Source: Geosiphon pyriformis (Eukaryota > Glomeromycota > Glomeromycetes > Archaeosporales > Geosiphonaceae). Taken from it: a stretch of 64,000 nucleotides of DNA. Location of the stretch: positions 73,012 through 137,011 of the forward strand of contig JAAOMT010000072.1 of assembly GCA_016748015.1 (NCBI GenBank), given 5' to 3'. The position numbers and the translations under genes are program-made. The notes beneath the pieces are model-generated. The model had not been told where the DNA came from. It saw nothing but the letters and a program-made list of their open reading frames with translations, and searched no databases. Below are positions 34,040 to 45,683 of the stretch, in pieces; position 1 is the stretch's first letter, and the number at the start of each line of letters is the position of its first letter.

Positions 34040-35110
34040 CAAAAAAAATTCAGATCAACCAACCAAAGTAATTACAGAGCTAGAAAAAAAGACAATATTG
34101 TTCAATATGCACTCAGATCCAACAGCAGGACATTTTCATAAAAAAGCAACCATAGAAAAAACCAAAAAAAGATATTATTGGTCATTAATGTATCCAGAAA
34201 TTATCTAATATGTTCAAAATTGTGATGCTTGTCAGAGAAGAAAAGAAACAAGACCCAGTAAACTATTAAGACCAATTAAAGTGGGACAATCATTCAATTG
34301 TATTGGAATTGACTTAATCAGACTATTAAACATAACCAGCAGAGACAACAAATACATTGCAGTAGTCATGAATTATCTCACTTTGTGAATAGAATATTAG
34401 CAAAATTAAGTCAAAGATTTGGAATTAAAAGACTATTATTATTATCATATTATTCACAAACCAATGGGCTAGTAGAAAGATTTAATAGAACATTGTGTAA
34501 AGCAATTGCCAAGATCAGCCAAAAAAACCAAGATGAATGAGATGTGTTTATACTATCAGTATTATTTGCTTATCAGACAATAAAACAAGATACCACACAA
34601 GCAACACCATTTGAATTAGTATATGATAGAATAGCAATATTACCAATTGAGATAGAAGTCAACACATATCTAACAGAATCAATAACTAAAGATAATTTTC
34701 AAGAAACATTGCTAAAAAAAACATATAACTTAATGAAAACTCTAAAAAACAAATGACAAAAAGCAGCTGATAACATCCAAAAGTCACAAAAAAAACAAAA
34801 AAAAAAGACATGATAACCAACTACCAGATAAACTAGTTGAATTCAAGATTGGAGACAAAGTACTTTTATATTATACCAAAGCAGAGAAACAATGGAGTAG
34901 AAAATTTGATCCCAAATAGAACAGACCATTTTACATAGAAGAAATTCTAGGAAATAGAGCTTATAAATTAAGATTGAACAACAAAATTCTAATCAAAGCA
35001 GCACATAGAGATTGATTGAAACCATATTACAATATAGCATCATCATCCACCAGTAATATTTTACAGTTAGGAGTACAGAGAATACTAGTCTGACCAGATA
35101 AGATTCCATA
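34040..35110 (+). pseudogene. A1 integrase with internal deletion
   Basis: It starts at MHSDPTAGHF (34108) and CDACQR (near 34225), then GIDLIRLL with the first Asp (34307). After LTL (about 34380) the sequence jumps to KLSQRFGIKR. Compared with B1 and C1 roughly 110-140 bases are missing, including the second catalytic Asp (LLSD). The Glu of GLVERFN is present (34468). The C-terminal part (34544-35040) has an AYQTIKQDTTQATPFELVYD frame. It is inactive. Confidence 0.75.
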
Positions 35111-35149
35111 AAATCTAGAACCAATCATTATTATTAACACAAACACATT

Positions 35150-35852
35150 AAATTAATCAACCAAAGAAATATATAAAAACATGATAAATGTGACAGAAAA
35201 TATCAGAAAAATGGAAATTACTAACAATATTCACTTACTAGCACAACAATTCTTTTAATTAATTCAACAACAGAATATAAAAATTACTATTAACCAACAA
35301 ACCATTTAATACAGAGATACCAAAAAGATATTCCAATACAAAGTATAGAGAAAACCAAAAAACACCATCAACAAAATAATTTTAAAAATAAAATTGGTAA
35401 TAGAAAAGCCAATAAGAGTCACTTCATATTAAGAATTGACCAAAAAAACTTAGAATTGATAGATACAAAAATTTTCAAGAAACTTTTGTTATTTCTACTT
35501 GAGACAATACTTAAATATCCAAAACTTATATACAGATAAGACAAAACAATTATTTGATCCAGAAATTTTACAACAACTTAAGCAATTTATGAGAAAGAAC
35601 AATCTAATTACACAAGCACAAACCATCTATCGATTACAAATTGGATTTCAAGACTGACCAGAAATCTTACTCAATCCAGCAATGAATACTATTACTATTA
35701 ACCAAATGAGAAAAATAACCAATGCTCAATTTGAAAATTACAGAACAAGATAACACAAGTAATTCTTAAAAAGAAAGTTTAAAAAATACTTAAAGATGGA
35801 GAGTTAGAATTAAGAAATCTCAATAGAGTTCAATATTAAAAGAAGGAAATAA
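35150..35852 (+). pseudogene. A1 post-integrase ORF3-like region
   Basis: After integrase there is about 700 bases of sequence with interrupted frames. One frame reads LLLFLLETILKYPKLIYR (about 35487-35540) and KQFMRKNNLITQAQ (about 35580). Composition and position parallel ORF3 of B and C, but sequence relatedness is not evident by eye. The tract just before the LTR (AAAAGAAGGAAATAA, 35838-35852) is the polypurine tract. Confidence 0.45.
35838..35852 (+). promoter_or_regulatory. Polypurine tract of A1
   Basis: AAAAGAAGGAAATAA abuts the TGTTAC start of the 3' LTR. Confidence 0.6.
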
Positions 35853-36713
35853 TGTTACTCTTAAAATATAAAAAATATATTAGCATATAAATTAACCAAT
35901 CAAAAGTAGCTATAGTAAAAATGAAATTCCAAGATTTCTCTCAAAGGAATTGCAAGATTCCAGGAATTTTAGGATTCTTATATAAAGAATTGCAAAATTC
36001 CAGAATTCCAGAATTTCTCTTAAAGAAATTGCAAGATTCCAGGAATTCCAGGATTTCTGGTGTAAAAAATTGAGAAATTAAAGAATCTCAATTATGTATA
36101 TATAGTGATAGCATTAAAAGTAAAAAAAACAGACTTCTCAGTTTAGATTTCATCTAAACAACCTTTTAATCCACAAATATCAATAAATAATTATTTGCTA
36201 TCTTAATTCACTCTTTACTATCAACACTTCATGTTAATAGTCAGTGATACTTAACCATACTGAAACAATAGCTTTTGATCACAGCTATTGACAGAATACT
36301 AATATTTATTGCCTTGGCTTATTTCTTTAATTTTCTTTTATTTTATTTTTTTTCTTTTGTTATTTGTTGTTAACTAATTGAGTAAAAAGTAAAGCACTGA
36401 ATTATTGACATCACAGATAGTCTGGTAAAAGACCTAAAAATAAGAGTAACATCATACATATATTAATAGATAGCTTACCAAAAGGACACAACTGCCAAAA
36501 TAAAACTGGCCACCAAGCTGAGAAAGAAATTGGACGGAATTGCAATTCTGAAAAGCTATTAAAAACAACAGAATTTCTGTCTATTATACAAAGGACTTAA
36601 CTACAAAACTTTCAAATCACAAAAACCTTCAAATATTACCAACATCATCAAAAATTAGCACCAAGTTATGGGTTTGCTATTTGAATTAAGACCTCAAATA
36701 ATCACCTGTAATA
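35853..36713 (+). repeat. 3' LTR of A1 (861 bp)
   Basis: It begins TGTTACTCTTAAAA and ends CACCTGTAATA. It is followed by the duplicated ATGT and the continuation of C3. The U3 GAATTC-type block (35920-36060) and the TATATATAG sequence match the 5' LTR. Confidence 0.9.
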
Positions 36714-36717
36714 ATGT

Positions 36718-37084
36718 TATTGGATTGATAAATTGTTGATACTAATTTTAATTTTGTTTTATTTTTAAAAAACTATTCATATTAGTGTGTAATTTTTTTG
36801 GTTTGTAATATACAATATATTTGTAATTAGTAAAAAAAGTCAGTCTATTAGAATTGTTTTGCACTATATTTTAAACTTTTTTATTAAGCCATTTAAAATT
36901 AATATTATTAGTAATAATATTAAACTTAAATCTATTTTGGAGATATTTTTAGAAGTGTTTAAAAGCTCAGATAATGGCTGTTATTTTTATTTTGGTTAAG
37001 CCATATTTTATTTCAGTGAGTTTAAGAGTTTTATTAGCATAGATAATAACTTTTTTATTGTTTTGGTTATCTAATTATAATAAG
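36718..37084 (-). pseudogene. C3 relic, middle part: RNase H to integrase linker
   Basis: On the minus strand this aligns with C1 about 56220-56620 (RNase H end and linker), directly continuing the alignment broken by A1. It is cut again at 37084 by the LINE. A/T-shifted with stops. Confidence 0.75.
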
Positions 37085-37095
37085 ATAACATTAAA
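37085..37095. repeat. LINE target-site duplication, left copy
   Basis: ATAACATTAAA is repeated exactly at 43895-43905 after the LINE tail. The sequence belongs to the RNase H region of C3, which continues on both sides. Confidence 0.85.
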
Positions 37096-37227
37096 ACTTC
37101 TTTCTCTCCTTCGTCCCAAATTCCTGAAAAAAAGTCATATTTTGAAAGAAGTTTTTTCTGTTATTTCATACTGTCTTCCAATACTTTACAAGAAACAAAT
37201 CCTTTTGTTGTTGTTTTGGCTGCTCCT

Positions 37228-39026
37228 ATGAGTGGTACTGGTGCTAAAAAAAGGTTGACCAGAGTTCCAACTTCTGGTTCAGTTGGTAGTAGTTCAGGTC
37301 ATAAGATTATGAAACCTCTCAGTAGTGCTAAGCTATCAAATAGTGGTGTGACTCTCAAAGGTAGTGGGTCTGATTAAGTGGTTAGATGGTTTAATAGCAT
37401 GGATACTAATGGGGATGCTTCCAAAGGTGAAGAAGTATCTGATTCCAAGATGAATACACCTCAAGCCAAGCATTTCAATAATGGTGTGATTATTGGCTCC
37501 CCTTTCAGCTCTATTAATTATGACATGGAGGAGGAAGAAGAGATTTTTCTTCCCTCCCATAAGTCTTTCTCTTTGGACAAGGCATGGATTGATCCCAAAA
37601 TCATTAAAACTCAGGTGGAAGTAGCTGTGAAAAAATCTTTTGCTCTGAACATCAATCTTTTGGCTGTAGAAGGGAAATCGGCAATGGCCAAAACTCAGGT
37701 CATAAGAAAATTATTTTCAAGAATCAATGGTTTTGGAGGGGTCACTATCCTTTCAAAATTTGAAGTAATCATCAGATCTACCTTCACCTCTGAAGCAAGC
37801 ATAGAAAAGACCACCTCATTGGCCAAAGATAACAATATTATTGTAAACACTAATCTCAAGAGACAAGGAGTGCATTCAGATCAGGCTATGGTGATCAAAG
37901 AAATTCCCATGAACAGCCTAAAAAAATGATCATCGCCACAGTAGCTGAGTTTGAAGAAATTAAGTTGATCAAAATCCAGTTAATTGGCCTATGGCAAAAG
38001 ACTGTGGTGGAATTTACTGAATTAGAACAGGCTGTGTCTTTGGCTACTAAGTGGTCCTTTCTGATTGGTAAAGATTCTGTCTGTGTTGCTATGGCAGTGG
38101 AAGATCATGATACTTGGACATCTAAAGATCAATTCAGGATGCTTTTGTTTATCTTGCTTGTGAGAACAACTGCCCATGATCTCAGTGTTTTATTGGATGG
38201 GGCTGGTGGGAAAACTTGCATTATCAACCATTCCTTGGAGACTGGAAATAGGTTTTGTTGTGCTGTGGTTGGCTTTGAGTCTGATAAAATGCTAGAGTCT
38301 GCTTTTCACATGGAACCAATCCTTGGTGGTATGAAGCTTTCTTGGGCTAGATTGGATCTGGTTCAGTGTAAGCAGTGTGGGAAATTCAGTCATTCTGCTT
38401 TGGAGTGTGATGCTGAGGTCGCTTCTACTTCTAAATCTTCCAAGTCTTTTAAAAGAGTTGTTTTTGATGAAAACTGTCTCCAGTTGGCCTGATTGTATGC
38501 AAAAAAAGGTGTGCTTATTTCTTGACTGGTTGCTTTTGGTGGTAAATTATGGGCCCAAGTGGTCTTTCTTGCACTCTCATCTAATAATCCTTACTTTGGT
38601 TTTGATCCTAGTTTTGGCTTCTTCTCTTCTGGTGTCTTGGGTGTAATTGGTCCCTCTCCTCATATGGTTCTTGCTGGTACATTTTTGAAGGCTCGTCTTG
38701 GTTTTTTGGAGTGTTCTGTGGAGCTTCTTGTGGATAAAATGTTTGGTATTGTAAGCAAACTTGAAAACTTGGTTGTGGTGCCCCCAGCTCTTACCTCCTC
38801 TTCTCAGAATTTGGTGGTCCCAGTTGTGGCAAATGTGGAGGTTGATTCGGACATGGCTTTGAATGTTCCTAAGCCAGTACTTCTTCCCTTCTCTTTGGTT
38901 TTTTCTAGTACTTCAGATTTAGGTTTAAGTAGTTCAAAAATTTTGATCTCAAAAATGGGCTGTTTGGAGTCAAAGTTGATGGCTCTCGAAACTTCGGTTT
39001 GTTTGGTTTTGGAGAAGTTAGATTAA
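37228..39026 (+). pseudogene. LINE ORF1 (nucleic-acid-binding protein, CCHC)
   Basis: ATG 37228 begins MSGTGAKKRLTR, in frame with the stretch at 37378-37929 after one TAA (37375, from CAA). At 37918-37928 the frame shifts by -1 at a run of seven A. The second part (37926-39026) has an RNA-binding-like region, the zinc knuckle CKQCGKFSHSALEC (38367-38408), TGA codons at 38490 and 38523 (each one transition from CGA) and a Leu-rich, possibly coiled C-terminus. ORF1 proteins bind element RNA into ribonucleoprotein particles. Total about 600 codons. The TAA at 39024 is immediately followed by ATG. Confidence 0.82.
37918..37929 (+). other. ORF1 frame switch at A7 run
   Basis: CTA AAA AAA TGA ends the first ORF1 frame. 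The frame starting one base earlier (ATG ATC ATC) continues the protein. A -1 slip on A AAA AAA would restore it, but a simple one-base loss fits equally well. Confidence 0.5.
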
Positions 39027-42000
39027 ATGTATACTGGCTCAGATTCTGCAGTTTTTTCTTTATTTTAATAAGTAGTTTCGTGTGGAGAATTGCGACATGC
39101 AATGTCAGAGGGATGAACAATCCTGCTAAGCAAGCCAATGTTATTTGTTGGCACAAAGATATGAACAATGTGATTTCTATAGTTACTGAGATGAAGTTAA
39201 AGTGTAAGGTTCACCCTTGGATTGCTAATAGATTTTCTGATGTGGATGTTTTCGTCTCTGGCTTAGATTTGGGTTATCTCGGTTCTGGTGTAGCTATTAT
39301 TATGGATGTTGCTTTGGCCAAACATGTGTATAGGATTTCTGAAGTTCCTTGTTGTCTTTTTGCTATTAAGCTGCTTTTCAAGAACAAACTTTCTGTTTCC
39401 ATTTTAGGTCTGTATGCTGGTGCATCTGCGTCAATGTGTTTCTTACAAGCTAAGGAAATAAATGTTTTGATTGCTGGTGCTGTGAATAAATCTTCTTTCG
39501 TGATTTTGGGCAGTGACTTCAACAAGGATGGTTCTTGTAAAAGTGCCAGCTTCAAGAGGTGTGGTGCATTAGGCCTGGTTAACTCTCTTGTCAATAGTGT
39601 ATTTTTAAAAGCTCCAACATGGAGTAATTCACGAGGTGTGGTGAAAACAATTAACTATCTGTTTGTGTCTCCCAATTTGGTCAATGCTATAGTGGATTGC
39701 AGTGTCCTAGATGTTAGTAGATTCTTTGATACTGACCACCAGTCTGTCTTGGTGTCGGTCGGCTTGGGTAGATTGTTGGACACGCATTTGTGTTTGCTTT
39801 GCAAGCAGGCCAATAAGGACCACTGGAAGTATAATTTCAAAAATGCTGATGCCGCTTTATAATCAAAGTTCAAAGAAGCTACAGTGGTGAATACTGCCTT
39901 GTTTGTTGGTGGTTTCTTGGAAGCCAAAGAGCACTCGGACTTAGATGCTATGTGAGATGCTATTCATAGAACAATGTGTTTTTCAGCTAATAAGGTGTTT
40001 AAAAAAAAATGGTTCAAGGAATATGATGGAGTTTTTACCAAATGTTCATCTAGATTCCATAAGTTGAAGCTTCTGGTTTTTAAGTTGGTTAAAGCTTCCC
40101 ATTTGGTTGATTATGATGAGTTTGTTTCACTGCTTGATACCTGGGGTTCTTTTGATTCTGTTAATGCATTTGTGGTAAGGTCTTTCTTTCTTTCAGAGTC
40201 TCTTTTTGACAGCATCTGTTCAGCTTTGTCCAAAGTCAGAAAATCCTATCATGCATTGAAATTGTTGAAATCAAAACGCGCTGAGAATTCTCAGATTAGG
40301 TCAGCTATTAATAAAAGGATGAAAAGTTTCGAATTAAACAAAGGCCATACTATCAGGAGTGTTCTAGAACAACCTTTTTGCAAGGTAGTGTTGAATCATC
40401 TGGTTGTTGGGGATGAGATAATTTTGGAGCCTAATCCTGTCAAATCTAAGGTGGATGAGATCATGAAGGGTTGGACATGGAGACATGGTGTAGTTCTGGA
40501 TGTTAATAATGAATGGTCTCATCAATATTGACCATTGGAATATGTTTTTAATGATGCTTTTACTAACACTATGGCTGTGTAAGCTTTAATGATTTGTTTA
40601 GTGTGGTTTCTGACCTGCCTAATGGTAAAGCTGCTGGACTCTCGGGCATCTCTAATGAACTGTAGAAAAATTGTGACAAATCTGTTTTCGATATGCTCTT
40701 AGTGCTTATTAATTTCTGTCTCTTAAGTGAATTGGTATCTAGTGCTTGGAAGGAGGCATGAGTATCAATGATTCCTAAACCACATAAATGAGAGGGAGTT
40801 CTTATGAATACTTGTCCTATCACCTTGATTAAGATAGCTCATAAAATTCTCTCCAAAATTCTCTCTGATAGGATCTCGTTAGTATGCAGCAAGTTTGACG
40901 TTCTCTATGGGGACAATTTTTCTATTCTCAAGAGTACTACAATGCAGTCTTCTATCTTTGCTGTAGGTTTGGTGGTTGAAAATGCTCTGGAAAAAAACCA
41001 GGAGCTCTGGCTAGTTTTGCAAGACATGAGAAAGGCATATAATTTTGTTGGTTGGGAGCATCTTGAAAAGAGTCTGGTTAGAATCAAAATGTGTGGCAGT
41101 TTCATCCGTTTCTTTAAGGGTATTCACAAGAGTCATACCAATTGAATCATAACTGATTTCGGTTTGACTAATGGCTACCATGTCCATAATAGTTTGGATC
41201 AAGGCGAAGTTTTCTCTCTTCTTTTGTGACATATTTTTTATGACTCTCTTTTATGCGAAGTCAAGAGACAGGAGAGTATATGTGAATACAGATTAGTGTC
41301 CCATTACATATTGAAAAATGGTCATGCTGAGTCTCAGGCTGGCCTCTCTTCTTTTCTTGCTGCCAGTGCCTATGTTGATGATACAATATAGGTTGGAAGC
41401 AGCCAAACTGCTACTCAGCATATTCTAGACATGGCTAGTAAGTTTTACTGGATCAATGACATCTCTATTAACAATGATAAAACTGTGGCTATTCCAATCA
41501 ACTGCCGTGTCAATAGACCTTTTCTTTTCATCAATGAGATGCCAATTACCATTGCCAAAAAAGAAGAGTCCCATTGTTATCTGGGTATCTTCTTTTTGAC
41601 TGAGAATCTCTCGAAGCCCAGTCTGGCGAAGACTTATTTGGATGTTCATTTTTTTTCTAACATGGTGCTCAAAAAGGCTGTCTCTGATAAACAATTTTTA
41701 TATTTGGTGTCTGCTGTTCTGTGTTCTATTGTCAACTTTAGAACACAGTTTAGTTTTATTCTGGTTGGAGTGTGTCACAAGTGGGATGCTTTAATTAGAA
41801 AGGGCTTAAAGTTGAAATTAGGTTTACCATCTGACTTTTCTAGTGATATAATACACCACCTGTCTTTCTATGGTTTAAAATCCTTCATCCAAATACAGTC
41901 AGAAGGCAAGGTGGCATCCCTTATTTGTTTTGTAAACTCTGGTGGTGTTTTGGGTTATTTATTTTTTCACAGGTCCCATGACTTGCAAGTTTTGTGTTGG

Positions 42001-43755
42001 TGTCCTGTTCATTTTTTGTGCTTTTCAGTTCGTGTTCATATTAGTCCTTCCAATAACTTCCTTGCAGGCTTGATTTGCATTCTTCTTGAAAATAATTTAT
42101 CTTTGGGTGGTTATTTGGGCAACTCTTTTCTGTCTCATGGTGGGGTACCAATGTCTGTTGTTTTTGATGAATCAAGATTTTTCAAGTTTCTTCCTTCTTT
42201 CCAGTGGCATGGCATTGCCTTTGTGGACCAAATCTGTGATTGCCATGGTTTTGTTTTTGATTGGCTTATCTTCAGGTGGTAGAAGAGGCTGGACTCACAT
42301 GGTCTTGTTCCTGAGTGGTTTTGGCTTTCGACTGTGTTTATCAATAATGTGGCATCTCTTCTTCCACATCCTTCTACCTTAGATGCTGTTGGTCTTTCTA
42401 GTATTGTCTCTTCTTAAAGTTTCAATTTTATTCATAGTCAACTCTCCCTTGTTGTTGCTAATGCTATTTCAGTGTACATGAATGGGTCTTTTAAGAGCTT
42501 AGACACATCTGGCTGTAGAGCTGGTGCTGGAATTTTTTTTAAAAACATTGGTTTGGGGTTGGGGGTTAGTGTTTCAGGTTCAATGTCGTCAACTTTGGCT
42601 GAGATGCAGGCCATTGTTTTGGCTCTGGAATGTGTTCCTCCTTCCGGTTCCATTCATTTGTTTTCTGACAGTCAATCTGCTTTAGACATGTGTAAGTCAG
42701 AACTTGGTTTGATATGTCCAGATTTTTGCAATCAGTGTTGGGTTGAATGTTGGCACATTGTGAACATTATTTGAAAGAATAATTTGAGGGTGAATTGGTG
42801 CAAGATGAAGGGCCACTCTGGAGTTCTGGAAAATAACCGAGCTGATATGATTGCTGATGCTGTCTCTTTTTCTGCCTGGTGCCTTCCTCCATGCTTGAAT
42901 GAACGTTTCTTAGTAGCTGATAGTGGTGTTGTCTCTGCCAACTCTAAACACTTTGTTCGAGATATTTTTTGTTCTATTAATTGTGCTCACTGGGAGGTTG
43001 GGTTAGGTTCAAAATTCTTGCTAAATAGTTTATTTTCTGATGTTGATTGGCATTGCTCCTCATTAGTATGGCATTCTGATTTGCACATGGTCTTTGGGTT
43101 TACTAACAAGTCTTCGATAGATATCTGCACTTATTTTATAAAAGCTCTGCACCACCAACTACCAGTGGCCATTCGAAAGCATCTCTATAACAGGCGTTAC
43201 CCCAGTGTGTTGTGTTTACATTGTGGTGAAGTGGAGGTGTTGGATCATGTTTTCATCTGTAAATTCGATCATGATGCTCGTTGCCAAATTTTGGACTCCC
43301 ACGTGAGCTCTTGGAGTGCACTTTCTGGTTTATCTATTTCTTCTTCTGGTGTTTTGCAGTTGTTGTCTACTTATGTCTCTGATGTTTCTGTGTTTACAGC
43401 CCTGTTTAAGGGTTTTGTTTTTGATGGTTGGTATTGTGAAGCCATTTTCTTTTGTTCTAATCCCAAGCTTGCTTGCTCGAAGGTTGTTGAATTTGTTTGG
43501 TCTTTTGGCACTGCTTTCAGAACTGAAGTTTGGTTGGTTCATATTAAATATCATGCATTTATAGAGAAGAATGGCCATATTTTATCGGATGGGTCAGTTC
43601 CTGTCCCGATTTCTGGTCTGGGTTCTAATTTCTCTGCTGGGATAGTCAGGTTGCTGGGTGTTGCTAAAGCTATTAGTGTTCATTTTGGATATCATAAACA
43701 GTATGTGTTTTTTTCTGGTGTTAATAATTCTGTTGTAGTTCACATAAACATATAG
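39027..43755 (+). pseudogene. LINE ORF2: endonuclease, RT, RNase H, zinc finger
   Basis: A frame following the ORF1 stop (TAAATG) carries, after an indel in a T run near 39050, the endonuclease (39089-39760): CNVRG, TEMKL, GSDFN, TINYLFVSPN and DTDHQSV. RT follows (40600-41400): NGKAAGLSGISNEL, NTCPITLI, QDMRKAY, LDQGEVFS and AYVDDT. RNase H is at 42475-42870, with the first Asp changed to Asn in YMNGS but LAEMQA, FSDSQ and NRADMIAD kept. A C-terminal finger CLHC...HVFIC lies at 43215-43260. A one-base deletion near 40575 and several TGA/TAG/TAA codons, each a single transition, break it. Confidence 0.88.
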
Positions 43756-43860
43756 TGTTGTCCTGATTGGCTTGAGTGGCTGGTCACATGTGGAAATACA
43801 CATGATTCACACCTAGTTTAGATTATTTCTATGATGTATTGTTCTAGGCAGTGTTTGAAC

Positions 43861-43894
43861 CTCACTCATAAAACGTTAATAAAAATAAAATAAA
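43861..43894 (+). repeat. LINE 3' tail, (TAAAA)n
   Basis: The sequence ends with TAATAAAAATAAAATAAA just before the right target duplication. A short A-rich repeat tail fits target-primed reverse transcription. Confidence 0.7.
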
Positions 43895-43905
43895 ATAACA
43901 TTAAA
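43895..43905. repeat. LINE target-site duplication, right copy
   Basis: ATAACATTAAA is an exact copy of 37085-37095. Confidence 0.85.
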
Positions 43906-45470
43906 TACTGTATATGAAACATTAATAGCTAATTGGAATTATTTATTAAAGTTAAAATAAGCAAAAATTGAAGTTGTTATTAATTTTTCTTTGAATATAT
44001 TAAAAGTTTTTTGTTGCTTTGTAGTTTATTAATATTAAATATTTTTGTTAGTAAAATAATTAAGTGGTTTGGCAATTTTGAAAAAATTTTTAATAAATTT
44101 CTGATAGTAAGAGACTAATTTTATAAATTTTTTTAATTTTATAGTGTTTTAAAAAACTTGGAAATTTTTTACAATACTAATTATTTTTGAATTAGGTAAG
44201 ACTTTATTTTTGTTAACAATATAACCAAAAAAGATCAAGCTTGTTTTTTTAAAATAATATTTTTTAATATTAAAAAACTTCTTGCAAATAAATTAAATAA
44301 ACTTCAAAAATTAACAAATAAATATTAATATTATCAAAATAAACAACTACTAATTGTCATAAAAATTTTTCATAAACAATATTTATAAGCCATTAAAATA
44401 TTGCTGGTGTATTATAAAATCCAAAAAACATTATATTAAATTTGTAGTTTTTTTCTTAAGTAATAAATGCTGTTTTTAGATGGTTTTTTGGATTTATTTT
44501 AACTTGTTAATATCTATTTTCCAAGTTTAAAGTTAAGAAATACTTGGCTTTTCTTAGAACATTTAACATATTGTTAATTCTTAATAAAAAATAAATATTT
44601 TTAATAATAATACTATTTAATTGATAATAGTTAACACAAAATTGGATTTTCTTATTTTTTTAACTAAAACAACTAATAAGGCCCATTGGCTTTTTGATAA
44701 TTAAATAAGTCTATTATTTAATATTTGTTGAATTTTTTCTCTAATAAACTGATAACTGATTAGTAGAATTCAGTAAGTTTGTTAATCTTTTAGTTTAGTA
44801 TTATTAGTATAAATTTGATGTTAAACAATATTTGTTTTTCTCAAATTATTATTGTTTTTGGTAAAAATATTAGCATATTCTACAATTAGTTATTTGAATT
44901 GTTTTTGTTATTGTGGTTTTAAGAGATTTATATTAATTTGAAAATTTTTTTTTTTAATGATGTAATAATTTTTGATAGTAAGAATACTATTTGGGTTTGG
45001 AAAAAAAATTTGTTGAATAGTAATTGGTTTTGAATAGATGTAAATTTTTTGATATTTTTCAAACAGTAAAATAGTAATTAGTTAAAAAAATCAAAAAATC
45101 TGGTAAGATTTATTTTGTGTATTAAGAGTAATATTAACTAAAACTGTAAATTGTCCAGTTGAACCAAAACCTTGTGTTTTTTTGTTACTTTTGTTTAATT
45201 GTTTTTGATCAAATGATTGTAAATCCAAGATATTGATTAAGAGTAAATAAATTGCTTGTACAATTTTCTTGACATGCTTAATTTTGAATAGTTTATTGGT
45301 TTTATTTTGTAACATGATAGTAATATTTTTAGTGTATCTTTCATTAATTACTCCTTTTCTAATGTTGATTCCTTTGCAATTTGAATTATTGCTTCTGATA
45401 AAATTTTGAAAGCAATTTTAAAATTGATTTTTGTTAAAAACTTTAAAAAGTGAAATTTCAAACAAATTAA
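43906..45470 (-). pseudogene. C3 relic, right part: dUTPase and RT
   Basis: Minus strand, collinear with C1 about 54435-56220. RT lies near 43950-44850. The dUTPase region at 45090-45460 still reads KIVQAIYL (motif 4) and TQGFGSTGQF (motif 5, intact). The alignment fades near 45470. Gag, protease and the 5' LTR of C3 are absent, and a host-like gene starts about 200 bases further right. Confidence 0.78.
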
Positions 45471-45683
45471 ATTTTATTTTCAAGTACTAATAAAACCAAA
45501 AAACGCCATTAAAACCAAACTTAAGTCTAATGAGAATCCCTTTCGCACACATATTGAAGGAACAATTCTTTTAAAGTATAAACAGATCCGAAATTAGAAA
45601 AATGTTCAACATTTCATACAATGAACGAGTGGTCGTCCACCGAACTACTCATCAATTATCAAGGTCTTCACATTCACTCCTAT

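Larger units (their letters stand above)
19070..36713 (+). mobile_element. Complete family-A Gypsy-like element A1 (9.9 kb plus nested B1)
   Basis: LTRs at 19070-19914 and 35853-36713, primer-binding site and polypurine tract define a full-length element. It was inserted into C3 with a 4-bp duplication ATGT (19066-19069 and 36714-36717). Order: gag, protease, Cys-rich module, dUTPase, RT, RNase H, integrase, ORF3-like region. Gag and protease share one frame. B1 (21527-29233) sits inside gag. Stops and indels mean no full polyprotein can be read, but the protease triad Asp-Ser-Gly and the RT motif YLDD survive. Confidence 0.92.
37096..43894 (+). mobile_element. LINE (non-LTR) retrotransposon, near full length, about 6.8 kb
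   Basis: It has ORF1 with a CCHC zinc knuckle, ORF2 with apurinic-type endonuclease, RT, RNase H and a C-terminal CCHC-like finger, and a short (TAAAA)n tail. Flanking 11-bp direct repeats prove insertion into C3. The element is clearly richer in G/C than the surrounding relics and begins at about 37096 with CTTCTTTCTCTCC. The presence of RNase H fits the Tad1/I-like group of LINEs; the clade is an inference. Single-base indels and transition stops inactivate it. Confidence 0.92.

Noticed and set aside
39274-39594. Minus-strand open frames over the LINE (also 39655-39927, 40569-40823, 41011-41232)
   Set aside because: They are antisense to ORF2 domains with recognisable motifs on the plus strand and have no motifs of their own.
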